Source: an uncultured bacterium (GTDB taxonomy: Bacteria > Cyanobacteriota > Vampirovibrionia > Gastranaerophilales > Gastranaerophilaceae). Taken from it: a stretch of DNA of 8,158 nucleotides. Below are positions 1-6,159 of the stretch, in pieces (position 1 is the first letter of the stretch; each line of letters begins with the position of its first letter). The stretch spans positions 1-8,158 of the forward strand of contig CACYCU010000020.1 of assembly GCA_902772945.1 (NCBI GenBank). The letters run 5' to 3'. A program made the position numbers and the translations under genes. The notes under the pieces are model-generated. The model saw only the letters and a list, made by a program, of their open reading frames with translations. It was not told the origin of the DNA and did no database searches.

Positions 1-848
1 CTGACGTAGATACTGACACTGACGTTGATACTGATACAGATGTTGATACTGACACAGACGTTGACACAGACACTGACGTAGATACTGATACAGACGTAGA
101 TACAGACGTAGATACTGATACAGATATTGATGATGACAAGGTCGTACCATTAGATGATGATACAGATACCGATAACGATACCGATACAGATGCTGATAAC
201 GATACCGATATGGATACCGATACAGACTTAGACTCAGATACCGATATCGACAATGATACAGACTTAGACAACGATACAGATACCGACGTAGATACTGATA
301 CAGATACAGATTTGGATACAGATACCGATATTGATACAGACTCAGATTCTGATACAGATACAGATACAGACGTTGATACTGATACAGATATCGATGAACC
401 GGATCCGGAACCGGATAAACCTAAACAAGACACACCAAAAATTGGTTTTGAAGATTTCTACAAACAACGTGTTGTAACAGATTACGTAGACTCAATAGAC
501 AAACGTCAATTTATAAGATTCAGTGCAGAAAACAACCAAAACTTGGTATCATTTGAATCAAACAGCAACGTAACAGCGATATCAGACTTGTCAAGAGGCG
601 GCGTATCTCTGAAACACAACAAATCACTCAGAGTTGGCGATATAGTTCCGGTACATTTGAAATACGGTGATATAGAAGTCAATGCAAACGTAAAAGTTGT
701 ATCAGCAACAGACGTAAAAGCCGGAGCACAATTCGTAGACTTGGATAAAGCAACAGCAAATAAAATTCTATACTTGAGTATGCTGGCAAAAGATGAAGTA
801 ATTGCTCAAACAATTGAAAACATCTCAGCAGTATCAGTAGACGAATAA
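1..848 (+). CDS. Asp/Thr-repeat PilZ-domain protein, 5' end outside window
   Basis: The frame is open from position 3 to the TAA at 846-848, giving 281 visible residues. The ATG at 210 lies inside the repeat, so the true start is upstream of the window. Visible residues 1-131 are a low-complexity acidic tract of alternating Asp with Thr, and Val/Ile/Leu at about every sixth position (unit V/I/L-DTDTD). A short non-repeat break reads IDDDKVVPLDDD. A Pro/Asp/Glu linker follows, then a PilZ domain at about 165-262. The PilZ c-di-GMP-binding signatures are present: RQFIR (RxxxR, about 168-172) and DLSRGG (DxSxxG, about 195-200). By family knowledge the protein is a c-di-GMP receptor. The partner and process are unknown, and the acidic tail may be a linker or bind cations (inference). 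Codon use favours C-ending codons (Tyr 4/4 TAC, Asn 8/10 AAC after the repeat), unlike other genes here, which suggests high expression. No signal peptide can be judged without the N-terminus. Confidence 0.88.
   Translation, partial: DVDTDTDVDTDTDVDTDTDVDTDTDVDTDTDVDTDVDTDTDIDDDKVVPLDDDTDTDNDTDTDADNDTDMDTDTDLDSDTDIDNDTDLDNDTDTDVDTDTDTDLDTDTDIDTDSDSDTDTDTDVDTDTDIDEPDPEPDKPKQDTPKIGFEDFYKQRVVTDYVDSIDKRQFIRFSAENNQNLVSFESNSNVTAISDLSRGGVSLKHNKSLRVGDIVPVHLKYGDIEVNANVKVVSATDVKAGAQFVDLDKATANKILYLSMLAKDEVIAQTIENISAVSVDE
3..404 (+). repeat. In-frame Asp-Thr coding tandem repeat (6-bp and 18-bp periodicity)
   Basis: The tract is built from 6-bp Asp-Thr codon pairs (GAT/GAC plus ACT/ACA/ACC). These are organised, most clearly at 3-130, as 18-bp units encoding V-D-T-D-T-D. 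Irregular units with Asn, Ser, Ala, Leu, Ile and Met follow from about 150 onward. All variation in unit length is in multiples of 3 bp and the frame is never broken. Neighbouring units differ mostly at synonymous positions. Confidence 0.9.
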
Positions 849-859
849 TGAACACTATA

Positions 860-889
860 AAACGGTCCCCAAAAGGGACCGTTTCTTTA
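860..889 (+). terminator. Rho-independent terminator, possibly bidirectional
   Basis: A perfect 10-bp stem (AAACGGTCCC at 860-869, GGGACCGTTT at 875-884) with a 5-nt loop is followed by a T-rich run on the plus strand. It starts 11 nt after the PilZ-gene stop codon. Read on the minus strand, the same stem is followed by TTTTATAG just after the purB stop. It probably ends both convergent transcripts, although the minus-strand T-tract is weaker. Confidence 0.88.
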
Positions 890-2179
890 TATCAGAATTC
901 TTGAATAAATGTCGTTGATATTTTTCAAGAATTCTTCTTTATTAAATATTTCATCAATTTCTACAGGGGTAAGTATTTTTGTAACTTCTTCATCATTAAT
1001 TAAATTAACTCTAAAATCACCATCATTATTAAAAGCGTCAAGAGCATTACGTTGAACAAGTTTGTAGGCTTCTTCTCTTGAAAGACCTTTTTCCACGATT
1101 TTGAGCAAAACTTTTTGAGAAAAAACAATTCCCCCAAATTTGTCGGTATTTTTAATCATATTTTCTTTGTGAATGACAAGATTTTGTATAATACTATCAA
1201 ATCTGTTAAGCATAAAATCAACTAATATCAAACTGTCAGGGAAAATAATTCGTTCTGCGGAACTGTGAGAAATATCTCTCTCATGCCAAAGAGGAATATT
1301 TTCTAATGCAACAATTGAATTTGCCCTGACCACACGAGCTAAACCGCATAAATTTTCAGATAATACGGGATTTTTTTTGTGCGGCATTGCAGAAGAACCT
1401 TTCTGATTTTTACCAAAGCCTTCTTCTACTTCAAGAACTTCTGTCCTTTGTAAATGTCTGATTTCTGTCGCAAATTGCTCTATAACGCTCGCTATTAATG
1501 CTAATGATTGCATAAAATATGCATGATAATCTCTTGCAATAATCTGCGTTGATATTCTTGCAGGTTTTAAACCCAAATTTTTACAAGTAATTTTTTCTAT
1601 AATGGGAGAAATGTTGCTGTATGTTCCTACAGGTCCTGAAATCTGACCAACTTTTATTTCATCCAATGCGTGAATAAAATTGGCCCTCTGTCTTTCCAAA
1701 ATATCAATCCAATTACATAATTTTATACCGAACGTCATAACTTCGGCATGAACTCCGTGTGAACGCCCTATACAAATAGTGTTTTTGTGTTTTTTTGCTA
1801 AATCTTTTAAGGATTGGATAACACTGTCCAAATCTTTTATAATAATTTTCCCGCTGTCTTGAATTTGAAGTGCAAATGCCGTGTCTATAACATCAGAGCT
1901 AGTCATACCAACATGCATATATTTGGCAAGTTCTCCCAAACTTTCGTTTACACATGTTAAAAAAGCAATAACGTCATGTTTTACTTCAGCTTCAATTTCA
2001 TCAATTCGTTTTACATCAAACTTGGCAAGTTTTTTTAATTCTTGAATATCATTCTCAGGGAAATCGCCATTTTGTGCATATGCTTCACAAACCGCAATTT
2101 CTACATCCAAGTAATATTTAAATTTGGATTCCAAATCCCAAATTTTTTTCATTTCTTCTCGTGAATATCTTTCAATCAT
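887..2179 (-). CDS. purB: Adenylosuccinate lyase PurB
   Basis: PurB catalyses two fumarate-releasing steps: SAICAR to AICAR in IMP synthesis, and adenylosuccinate to AMP. The 430-residue length is typical of the bacterial short-form enzyme. The fumarase/aspartase-superfamily signature GSSAMPHKKNP is at 261-271, with the catalytic-loop Ser at 263. The TSSD motif is at 93-96 and GRSHGVHA at 138-145 carries the likely catalytic His141. His68 in EVKHDV fits the substrate-binding His. It is the last gene of the minus-strand cluster, 21 bp after the HEAT-like gene, and ends against the shared hairpin terminator. There is no Shine-Dalgarno sequence; TGTTAAAAT (an extended -10) ends 6 nt before the ATG, so it may also have its own promoter. 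Nothing is missing in the active site. Confidence 0.97.
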   Translation of the reverse strand: MIERYSREEMKKIWDLESKFKYYLDVEIAVCEAYAQNGDFPENDIQELKKLAKFDVKRIDEIEAEVKHDVIAFLTCVNESLGELAKYMHVGMTSSDVIDTAFALQIQDSGKIIIKDLDSVIQSLKDLAKKHKNTICIGRSHGVHAEVMTFGIKLCNWIDILERQRANFIHALDEIKVGQISGPVGTYSNISPIIEKITCKNLGLKPARISTQIIARDYHAYFMQSLALIASVIEQFATEIRHLQRTEVLEVEEGFGKNQKGSSAMPHKKNPVLSENLCGLARVVRANSIVALENIPLWHERDISHSSAERIIFPDSLILVDFMLNRFDSIIQNLVIHKENMIKNTDKFGGIVFSQKVLLKIVEKGLSREEAYKLVQRNALDAFNNDGDFRVNLINDEEVTKILTPVEIDEIFNKEEFLKNINDIYSRILI

Positions 2180-2185
2180 AGTTCA

Positions 2186-2194
2186 ATTTTAACA
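2186..2194 (-). promoter_or_regulatory. Candidate extended -10 for purB, 6 nt from ATG
   Basis: Read on the minus strand, TGT-TAAAAT is followed by six bases (TGAACT) and the purB ATG. The hexamer matches TATAAT at 5 of 6 positions and has the TGn extension. No convincing -35 box was found. Initiation about 7 nt downstream would fall at the start codon. This is inferred from position only. Confidence 0.4.
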
Positions 2195-2200
2195 TAAAAG

Positions 2201-3370
2201 TTATAAAGCTCGTATTATATTTTTTATATTTAAATCCGTAACTTTTAAAAGAGCAACTGTTCTTGTTGTATCATCAAAACATCCAAGCTTCTTTAATATT
2301 TCTGCACTTTTTAATATAAGTGTTTGGTTGTTTGATTTTAAAAGATCTTTAACAATTTCCGGTTCTTTTGTGAAATCAAGAGCAGTGTATACAAAAAGGC
2401 TGTTTTCGTTTAGTTCATTGTTGATATTTTTTTCAAGTTCTTTTTTATCTAATCTTTCCAAAATCTTTTTTATATCATGAATTTCATTTTTTGTATCTTT
2501 ATCTTCATCAAAAAGATACTCATCGTTTTCAGTCAAAGTTTCAAATTTTTCTGCCGCATTTAAAAGAACAACGGAACATTTACTGTTATTTTGATTATTT
2601 ATTAATTTTTCAAAAACATCGTATAGTTCAAAATCAAAGATAATGCTTAACGGCAGAATTTCGCCTAAGCCGTTAATTATATGATTTATTACAAGCAGAG
2701 CATCTTCAAAATTATTATCTAAAAGTTCAAACAAATTCATTATGTATGGAATTTCGCCTGCAATGTTTTCGGCCATAGCGGAATTTTTCATAGCATTTAT
2801 AATTGCCGGTATGGCTTCTTTTGAACCATATGAACTCAAAAATTTAACTGCTTCCAATTTTTCAAAATCATCTTCATCGGATAATTTTTCTATAGCTTGA
2901 TTAAAAGATTCTTTGTCTTGCCAAGCGGCAAGGGTTGATGCACAATTTTGTGCCAGATATTCATAATCGGAATAAGAGTTAGATAACAGGCAAGTATATG
3001 CAAGTGAATCTTTTATGAATGCAAAATATCTGGCTGCATAAGTTTTTTCTTCATCAGTTCCGCATTCAAATTTTTCTAGTATCATATCTGTCAAATCTTC
3101 GTTTGCATATTCAACAAGAACAGATATTATAGCATCTTCATATGAAGGCGAATAATATTTAAAAAATTGCAAAAGATTAAAATAATTGCCGGGATTGCAA
3201 GCAGATTTTATTCTTTTTGCAACATTGTTTTTTATGAAATCAAAAAGAAAATCGTCTTGAGACACAAGTTCTTCAAACAATTCGGTATCCGGCTTATTAA
3301 CAAGCTCAAAAACAACTGGTTCATAATCTTTTGGATTTTTACCGATTAATTTTTTTAATTTTTCGCTCAT
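2201..3370 (-). CDS. HEAT-like alpha-helical repeat protein of unknown function
   Basis: The protein has 389 residues and no catalytic motif that I recognise. It is acidic, Lys/Glu/Leu/Asn-rich and appears all-helical. Helix pairs resembling HEAT/armadillo repeats are clearest at about 105-200 (for example EEKTYAARYFAFIKD, then FEKLEAVKFLSSYGSKEAIPAIINAM) and again at the C-terminus (about 344-389). I see no signal peptide or membrane segment, so it is probably cytoplasmic. Such folds usually serve as binding scaffolds (family knowledge); the partner here is unknown. It lies 12 bp downstream of tlyA and 21 bp upstream of purB, so it is probably cotranscribed with them. A TGATATAAT box ends 6 nt before its ATG and could start a separate leaderless transcript. 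No Shine-Dalgarno sequence is visible. Confidence 0.8.
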   Translation of the reverse strand: MSEKLKKLIGKNPKDYEPVVFELVNKPDTELFEELVSQDDFLFDFIKNNVAKRIKSACNPGNYFNLLQFFKYYSPSYEDAIISVLVEYANEDLTDMILEKFECGTDEEKTYAARYFAFIKDSLAYTCLLSNSYSDYEYLAQNCASTLAAWQDKESFNQAIEKLSDEDDFEKLEAVKFLSSYGSKEAIPAIINAMKNSAMAENIAGEIPYIMNLFELLDNNFEDALLVINHIINGLGEILPLSIIFDFELYDVFEKLINNQNNSKCSVVLLNAAEKFETLTENDEYLFDEDKDTKNEIHDIKKILERLDKKELEKNINNELNENSLFVYTALDFTKEPEIVKDLLKSNNQTLILKSAEILKKLGCFDDTTRTVALLKVTDLNIKNIIRAL

Positions 3371-3376
3371 AAAAAC

Positions 3377-3385
3377 ATTATATCA
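3377..3385 (-). promoter_or_regulatory. Candidate extended -10 for the HEAT-like gene, built on the tlyA stop codon
   Basis: On the minus strand, TGA-TATAAT is followed by GTTTTT and the ATG. The TGA is the tlyA stop codon and also supplies the TG of an extended -10. A weak -35 candidate (TTGCAG) lies 17 nt upstream of the hexamer, inside tlyA. A start about 7 nt downstream would give a leaderless mRNA. Inferred from sequence alone. Confidence 0.5.
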
Positions 3386-4210
3386 AAATTTGTTTTTGTC
3401 TGCAATTAAAATCCTGAAAGCTTCTTCGACAATACTTTTTATGTCATATGTTTGGGTGGGATTTTTATTTGTTGAAAGCCAAAGCAGATATTCAATATTG
3501 CCTGACGGGCCTTTTATTGAAGAATATGTCAGACCGTTTATCGTGTAATCTAAATTTATAGCATAATCAATTACATTTTTAATGACATCTTGATGTACAT
3601 TTTTGTTACGAACAACTCCGCCTTTTTCAACATTTTCTTTTCCGGCTTCAAATTGTGGTTTTATTAGAAGTATCATTTCGTGAAAATCCGGTGATAAAAG
3701 TTTTTTGAGATTATCCAAAACTTTTGTGAGGGATATAAATGAAAGATCACTTACCAATAAATCAGCAACAGGTTCGTTTTCAGAATATATTTCACTGTAT
3801 TCACAATTTTTCAAATTTGTTCTCTCTATTGTTTTAACACGTTCGTCTGATCTGATTTTCCAATCAAGTTGTCCGTAGCCGACATCGGCAGCATAAACAA
3901 ACTTTGCTCCGTTTTGAAGCAGACAGTCCGTAAACCCTCCTGTAGATGCTCCGGCATCAAGACATATTCGATTTGTAATCTTTACGGGGAATGTATCCAG
4001 AGCTTTTTTTAATTTAAAACCGCCCCTGGAAACATAAGGCATTGATTTTACTTTAATTTCATAGTCTTTATTTGGATCTATTTGAAATCCTGCTTTTGTT
4101 ATATATTCATCATTTATTTTTACATGTCCCGCAAGAATTGATGCAGCAGCTTTGCTTTTTGTTTCAAAGTAACCCAAATCCGTCAGATATTTGTCCAATC
4201 TTTCCTTCAT
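3383..4210 (-). CDS. tlyA: TlyA-family rRNA (cytidine-2'-O)-methyltransferase
   Basis: TlyA proteins 2'-O-methylate cytidines of 16S and/or 23S rRNA using S-adenosylmethionine; older annotations call them hemolysin A. The 275-residue length is normal. An N-terminal S4 RNA-binding domain spans about 2-60 (RLDKYLTDLG...SKAAASILAGHVKIN). An FtsJ-like Rossmann methyltransferase domain follows from about 60. The SAM-binding loop DAGASTGGFTD is at 85-95. The expected K-D-K-E tetrad is present as Lys66 (SRGGFKL), Asp155 (SDLSF), Lys184 (IKPQF) and Glu240 (GNIEY). The start codon overlaps the tatD stop (ATGA), so translation is probably coupled to tatD. Whether the target is 16S, 23S or both cannot be read from the sequence. 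Confidence 0.95.
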   Translation of the reverse strand: MKERLDKYLTDLGYFETKSKAAASILAGHVKINDEYITKAGFQIDPNKDYEIKVKSMPYVSRGGFKLKKALDTFPVKITNRICLDAGASTGGFTDCLLQNGAKFVYAADVGYGQLDWKIRSDERVKTIERTNLKNCEYSEIYSENEPVADLLVSDLSFISLTKVLDNLKKLLSPDFHEMILLIKPQFEAGKENVEKGGVVRNKNVHQDVIKNVIDYAINLDYTINGLTYSSIKGPSGNIEYLLWLSTNKNPTQTYDIKSIVEEAFRILIADKNKF

Positions 4211-4962
4211 AATTCAAATACCTTTATGGCGTTTTGTGTTGTAATATTAGCTATTTCCTCAACAGAAATTCCTCTTAATGATGCAATTTCTTCAGCTATA
4301 TATTTGATATATGCAGGTTGATTTTCTTCCCCTCTAAATGGTGTTGGGGTAAGATAAGGGGCATCGGTTTCTAAAAGTAAATATTCAAGCGGTATTGATT
4401 TTGCAACATCTTTCATTTTTTGAGCATTTTTAAAAGTTACGACTCCGCCCAATGCAATGAACCAGCCTTGATTTATACATTCTTTTGCAAATTCCACACT
4501 GCCTGAAAAACAATGCATAATTATTTTTGAATTTGTATTATATTCCTTCAAAATATCAAAAGTATCTTTGTGGGCTTCTCTATCGTGAATTGAAATTGGA
4601 AGATTTAATTCATTAGCGAGTTTTATTTGTTTTATAAAAACTTCTTTTTGCAAATCATTAAATGATTTATCCCAATAATAATCCAGTCCGATTTCTCCGA
4701 TTGCTACAATTTTCGGATGTTTTGAGTATTCTTTTATTTTGTCAATTAAATCATCTGTCCAATCTTTAACTTCAGTCGGATGAACTCCAAGCATTCCGTA
4801 TACATTGACATGAGTTTCAACAAGCGACATAACTACATCAATATCTTTTGGGTATGCTGAAGGAACAATTATTTTATCTATTCCGTTATCTTTGGCCTGT
4901 TTAATTACTTGATCAACAGAAGTTTTTTCTATCATATTTATATGTGAATGTGTATCTATCAT
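4207..4962 (-). CDS. tatD: TatD-family metal-dependent deoxyribonuclease
   Basis: The protein is a 251-residue amidohydrolase-fold (TIM-barrel) hydrolase of the TatD/YcfH type, cytoplasmic; characterised members are 3'-5' DNA exonucleases. All usual metal ligands are visible: His5 and His7 (THSH), Glu90 (GEIGLDYYWD), His126 (SIHDREA), His150 (MHCFSGS) and Asp200 (LETDAPYLTP). The gene leads the minus-strand cluster and its stop overlaps the tlyA start by 4 bp. The 46-bp gap to divergent gatD holds a perfect inverted repeat with a -10 box for each gene. No Shine-Dalgarno sequence precedes the ATG; TGATATAAT ends 6 nt upstream. Which TatD paralog it is (TatD, YcfH or YjjV type) cannot be decided here. 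Confidence 0.95.
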   Translation of the reverse strand: MIDTHSHINMIEKTSVDQVIKQAKDNGIDKIIVPSAYPKDIDVVMSLVETHVNVYGMLGVHPTEVKDWTDDLIDKIKEYSKHPKIVAIGEIGLDYYWDKSFNDLQKEVFIKQIKLANELNLPISIHDREAHKDTFDILKEYNTNSKIIMHCFSGSVEFAKECINQGWFIALGGVVTFKNAQKMKDVAKSIPLEYLLLETDAPYLTPTPFRGEENQPAYIKYIAEEIASLRGISVEEIANITTQNAIKVFEL

Positions 4963-4968
4963 AAGAAA

Positions 4969-4977
4969 ATTATATCA
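4969..4977 (-). promoter_or_regulatory. Extended -10 promoter element of tatD
   Basis: On the minus strand, TGA-TATAAT is a full consensus extended -10. It is followed by TTTCTT and the tatD ATG. The -35 region is poor, as tolerated for extended -10 promoters. With a start about 7 nt downstream the transcript would begin at the ATG. Confidence 0.6.
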
Positions 4978-4990
4978 CGTGAAATTATTG

Positions 4991-4999
4991 TGATATAAT
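4991..4999 (+). promoter_or_regulatory. Extended -10 promoter element of gatD
   Basis: TGA-TATAAT is a full consensus extended -10 ending 9 nt before the gatD ATG at 5009. No good -35 lies at 16-18 nt. Any leader would be only about 0-3 nt, and no Shine-Dalgarno sequence is present. Confidence 0.6.
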
Positions 5000-5008
5000 T
5001 TTACTGTC

Positions 5009-5737
5009 ATGGAAGAGCTTAAAATATCTATAGCGCATTTATATCCGCAATTGCTCAATTTATATGGTGATATGGGCAATATAATTACTTTAAAAAAACG
5101 CTGCGAATGGCGCGGAATAAATGTTGAAATTGAAAATATAAGCGTTGGAGACAGTATAAAAGAACATGATTTGTATTTTATAGGCGGCGGCCAGGACAAA
5201 CAGCAACAAGAAGTTGCCGGAGAATTGTATAAGCAAAAAAAATTTTTAGCAGAAGAAAGAGATAACGGTGCAGTCTTTTTAGGCATTTGCGGCGGATATC
5301 AACTGTTTGGCCATTATTATAAGCCGTTTGAAGGTGAAGAATTAAAGGGAATCAGTTTAATGGATGCTTATACTGTTGCGGGTAAAAAAAGATTTATCGG
5401 AAATGTAACTGTAGAAACAGATTTTTTAACACCGAAAACTCTTGTGGGGTTTGAAAATCATAGCGGGCTTACATATCTGGAAGGTGATACAAAACCTTTG
5501 GGTAAAAATATTGTCGGTAATGGAAATAATGGACAAGACGGGTTTGAAGGCGGACGGTATAAAAATGTTTTCGGTACATATTTGCACGGCTCTTTGCTTC
5601 CTAAAAATCCGCATTTTGCTGATTATTTGATAGAGCTGGCTTTAGAAAAACACTATGGTAAAAAAGTTGGTCTTTTGAAACTGGATGACGATTTTGAGAT
5701 TAAAACACATGAGTCACTTGTCGGAAAGGCATATTAA
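5009..5737 (+). CDS. gatD: GatD-type glutamine amidotransferase (lipid II amidation)
   Basis: GatD is a CobB/CobQ-like class I glutaminase. It supplies ammonia to MurT for amidating the D-Glu of the peptidoglycan stem peptide (D-isoglutamine in lipid II). The 242-residue length matches the family. Visible features are the N-terminal HLYPQLLNLYGDMGN segment, GGGQDKQQ at 59-66, the nucleophile Cys94 in GICGGYQLFG, Arg128 in the region that binds glutamine in characterised GatD, and the catalytic His193 in YLHGSLLPKNP. The end of the catalytic Cys loop and the C-terminal region look intact. MurT normally sits next to gatD, but it is not in this window: upstream is divergent tatD and downstream is gtrA. 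The gene overlaps gtrA by 1 nt (TAATG), so the two are cotranscribed. A cobyric-acid-synthase-like role is unlikely because there is no synthetase domain. Confidence 0.92.
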   Translation: MEELKISIAHLYPQLLNLYGDMGNIITLKKRCEWRGINVEIENISVGDSIKEHDLYFIGGGQDKQQQEVAGELYKQKKFLAEERDNGAVFLGICGGYQLFGHYYKPFEGEELKGISLMDAYTVAGKKRFIGNVTVETDFLTPKTLVGFENHSGLTYLEGDTKPLGKNIVGNGNNGQDGFEGGRYKNVFGTYLHGSLLPKNPHFADYLIELALEKHYGKKVGLLKLDDDFEIKTHESLVGKAY

Positions 5738-6159
5738 TGGAAAAAATTCTTAAGTTATATAACAAGTGGTGTGGAATCCCCGATAAAATAAGATTTTTAT
5801 TAGTGGGCGGATATAATGCAGCATTTTCGTATATTGTATTTGCAATAGCTGTCTTTTTTATTGGCAAAGAACATTATCAGCTTTGTGTTGCACTTCAGTG
5901 GATTATTTCATCAGTTTTTTCTTTTGTAAATCAAAAAATATTTGTTTTTTGTACAAAAGGTAACTGGATAAAAGAGTATTTAAAATGTTGTACAACTTGG
6001 GTGGTAAGCTATTTGTGTAATGCATTTATTCTTGAATTGATTGTTAGATATATCACAAAGAACGTATATGTAGGTCAGATTGTTTCTATATTTTTGGCAT
6101 CAATTGTTACTTATGTTTTGTTCAAGTATTTTGCTTTTAGGCATAGAGATAGGCTTTAG
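5737..6159 (+). CDS. GtrA-like four-helix membrane protein
   Basis: The protein has 140 residues and four predicted transmembrane helices at about 20-42, 48-71, 82-105 and 111-133. The family pattern is visible: RFLLVGGYNAAFSYIVFA near the start, SFVNQKIFVF after helix 2, and a short basic C-terminus (FRHRDRL). GtrA-family proteins are inner-membrane proteins linked to flipping or transferring lipid-linked sugars for surface glycans (family knowledge); the substrate here is unknown. Translation is likely coupled to gatD through TAATG. A GGAAAGG sequence about 7 nt before the ATG is a fair Shine-Dalgarno, in contrast to the lead genes of the window. The last 20 codons overlap the 3' end of the minus-strand peptidase gene. 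Confidence 0.88.
   Translation: MEKILKLYNKWCGIPDKIRFLLVGGYNAAFSYIVFAIAVFFIGKEHYQLCVALQWIISSVFSFVNQKIFVFCTKGNWIKEYLKCCTTWVVSYLCNAFILELIVRYITKNVYVGQIVSIFLASIVTYVLFKYFAFRHRDRL
6100..6159. other. 60-bp tail-to-tail overlap of two coding sequences
   Basis: The last 20 codons of the plus-strand GtrA gene (residues 122-140 plus stop) are antisense to the last 20 codons of the peptidase gene (residues 241-259 plus stop). Codon boundaries coincide on the two strands. No hairpin terminator is visible nearby, so each transcript probably extends into the other gene. Confidence 0.85.

Larger units (their letters stand above)
4966..5002. repeat. Perfect 13-bp inverted repeat carrying two divergent -10 boxes
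   Basis: The arms are AAAATTATATCAC (4966-4978) and GTGATATAATTTT (4990-5002), exact reverse complements separated by 11 bp. Each arm contains one outward-facing TGATATAAT. The left arm runs into TCACGTGA (4975-4982), itself palindromic. It could be simply two mirrored promoters, or also a binding site for a dimeric regulator. Confidence 0.85.

Noticed and set aside
3..404. CRISPR array or non-coding satellite
   Set aside because: There are no spacers of uniform length and the periodicity is 6/18 bp, strictly in frame with a downstream domain.
3..404. EF-hand, thrombospondin type 3 or RTX calcium-binding repeats
   Set aside because: The conserved Gly and spacing of those motifs are absent; only Asp alternation is shared.
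210..848. PilZ gene starting at the ATG at 210
   Set aside because: The same frame is open from position 3 with the same repeat before and after 210. The Met sits in the middle of the repeat, so it is an internal residue.
3167..3349. 60-codon plus-strand frame inside the HEAT-like gene
   Set aside because: It is antisense to a well-formed gene, low complexity Lys/Ile/Phe, with no domain and no separate support.
4975..5286. 103-codon minus-strand frame across the start of gatD
   Set aside because: It is antisense to the conserved gatD catalytic region and covers the divergent promoter; composition is Ser/Cys/Pro-rich nonsense.
5426..5630. Two 62-codon frames inside gatD (one per strand)
   Set aside because: Both lie within the conserved C-terminal part of gatD and resemble no family.
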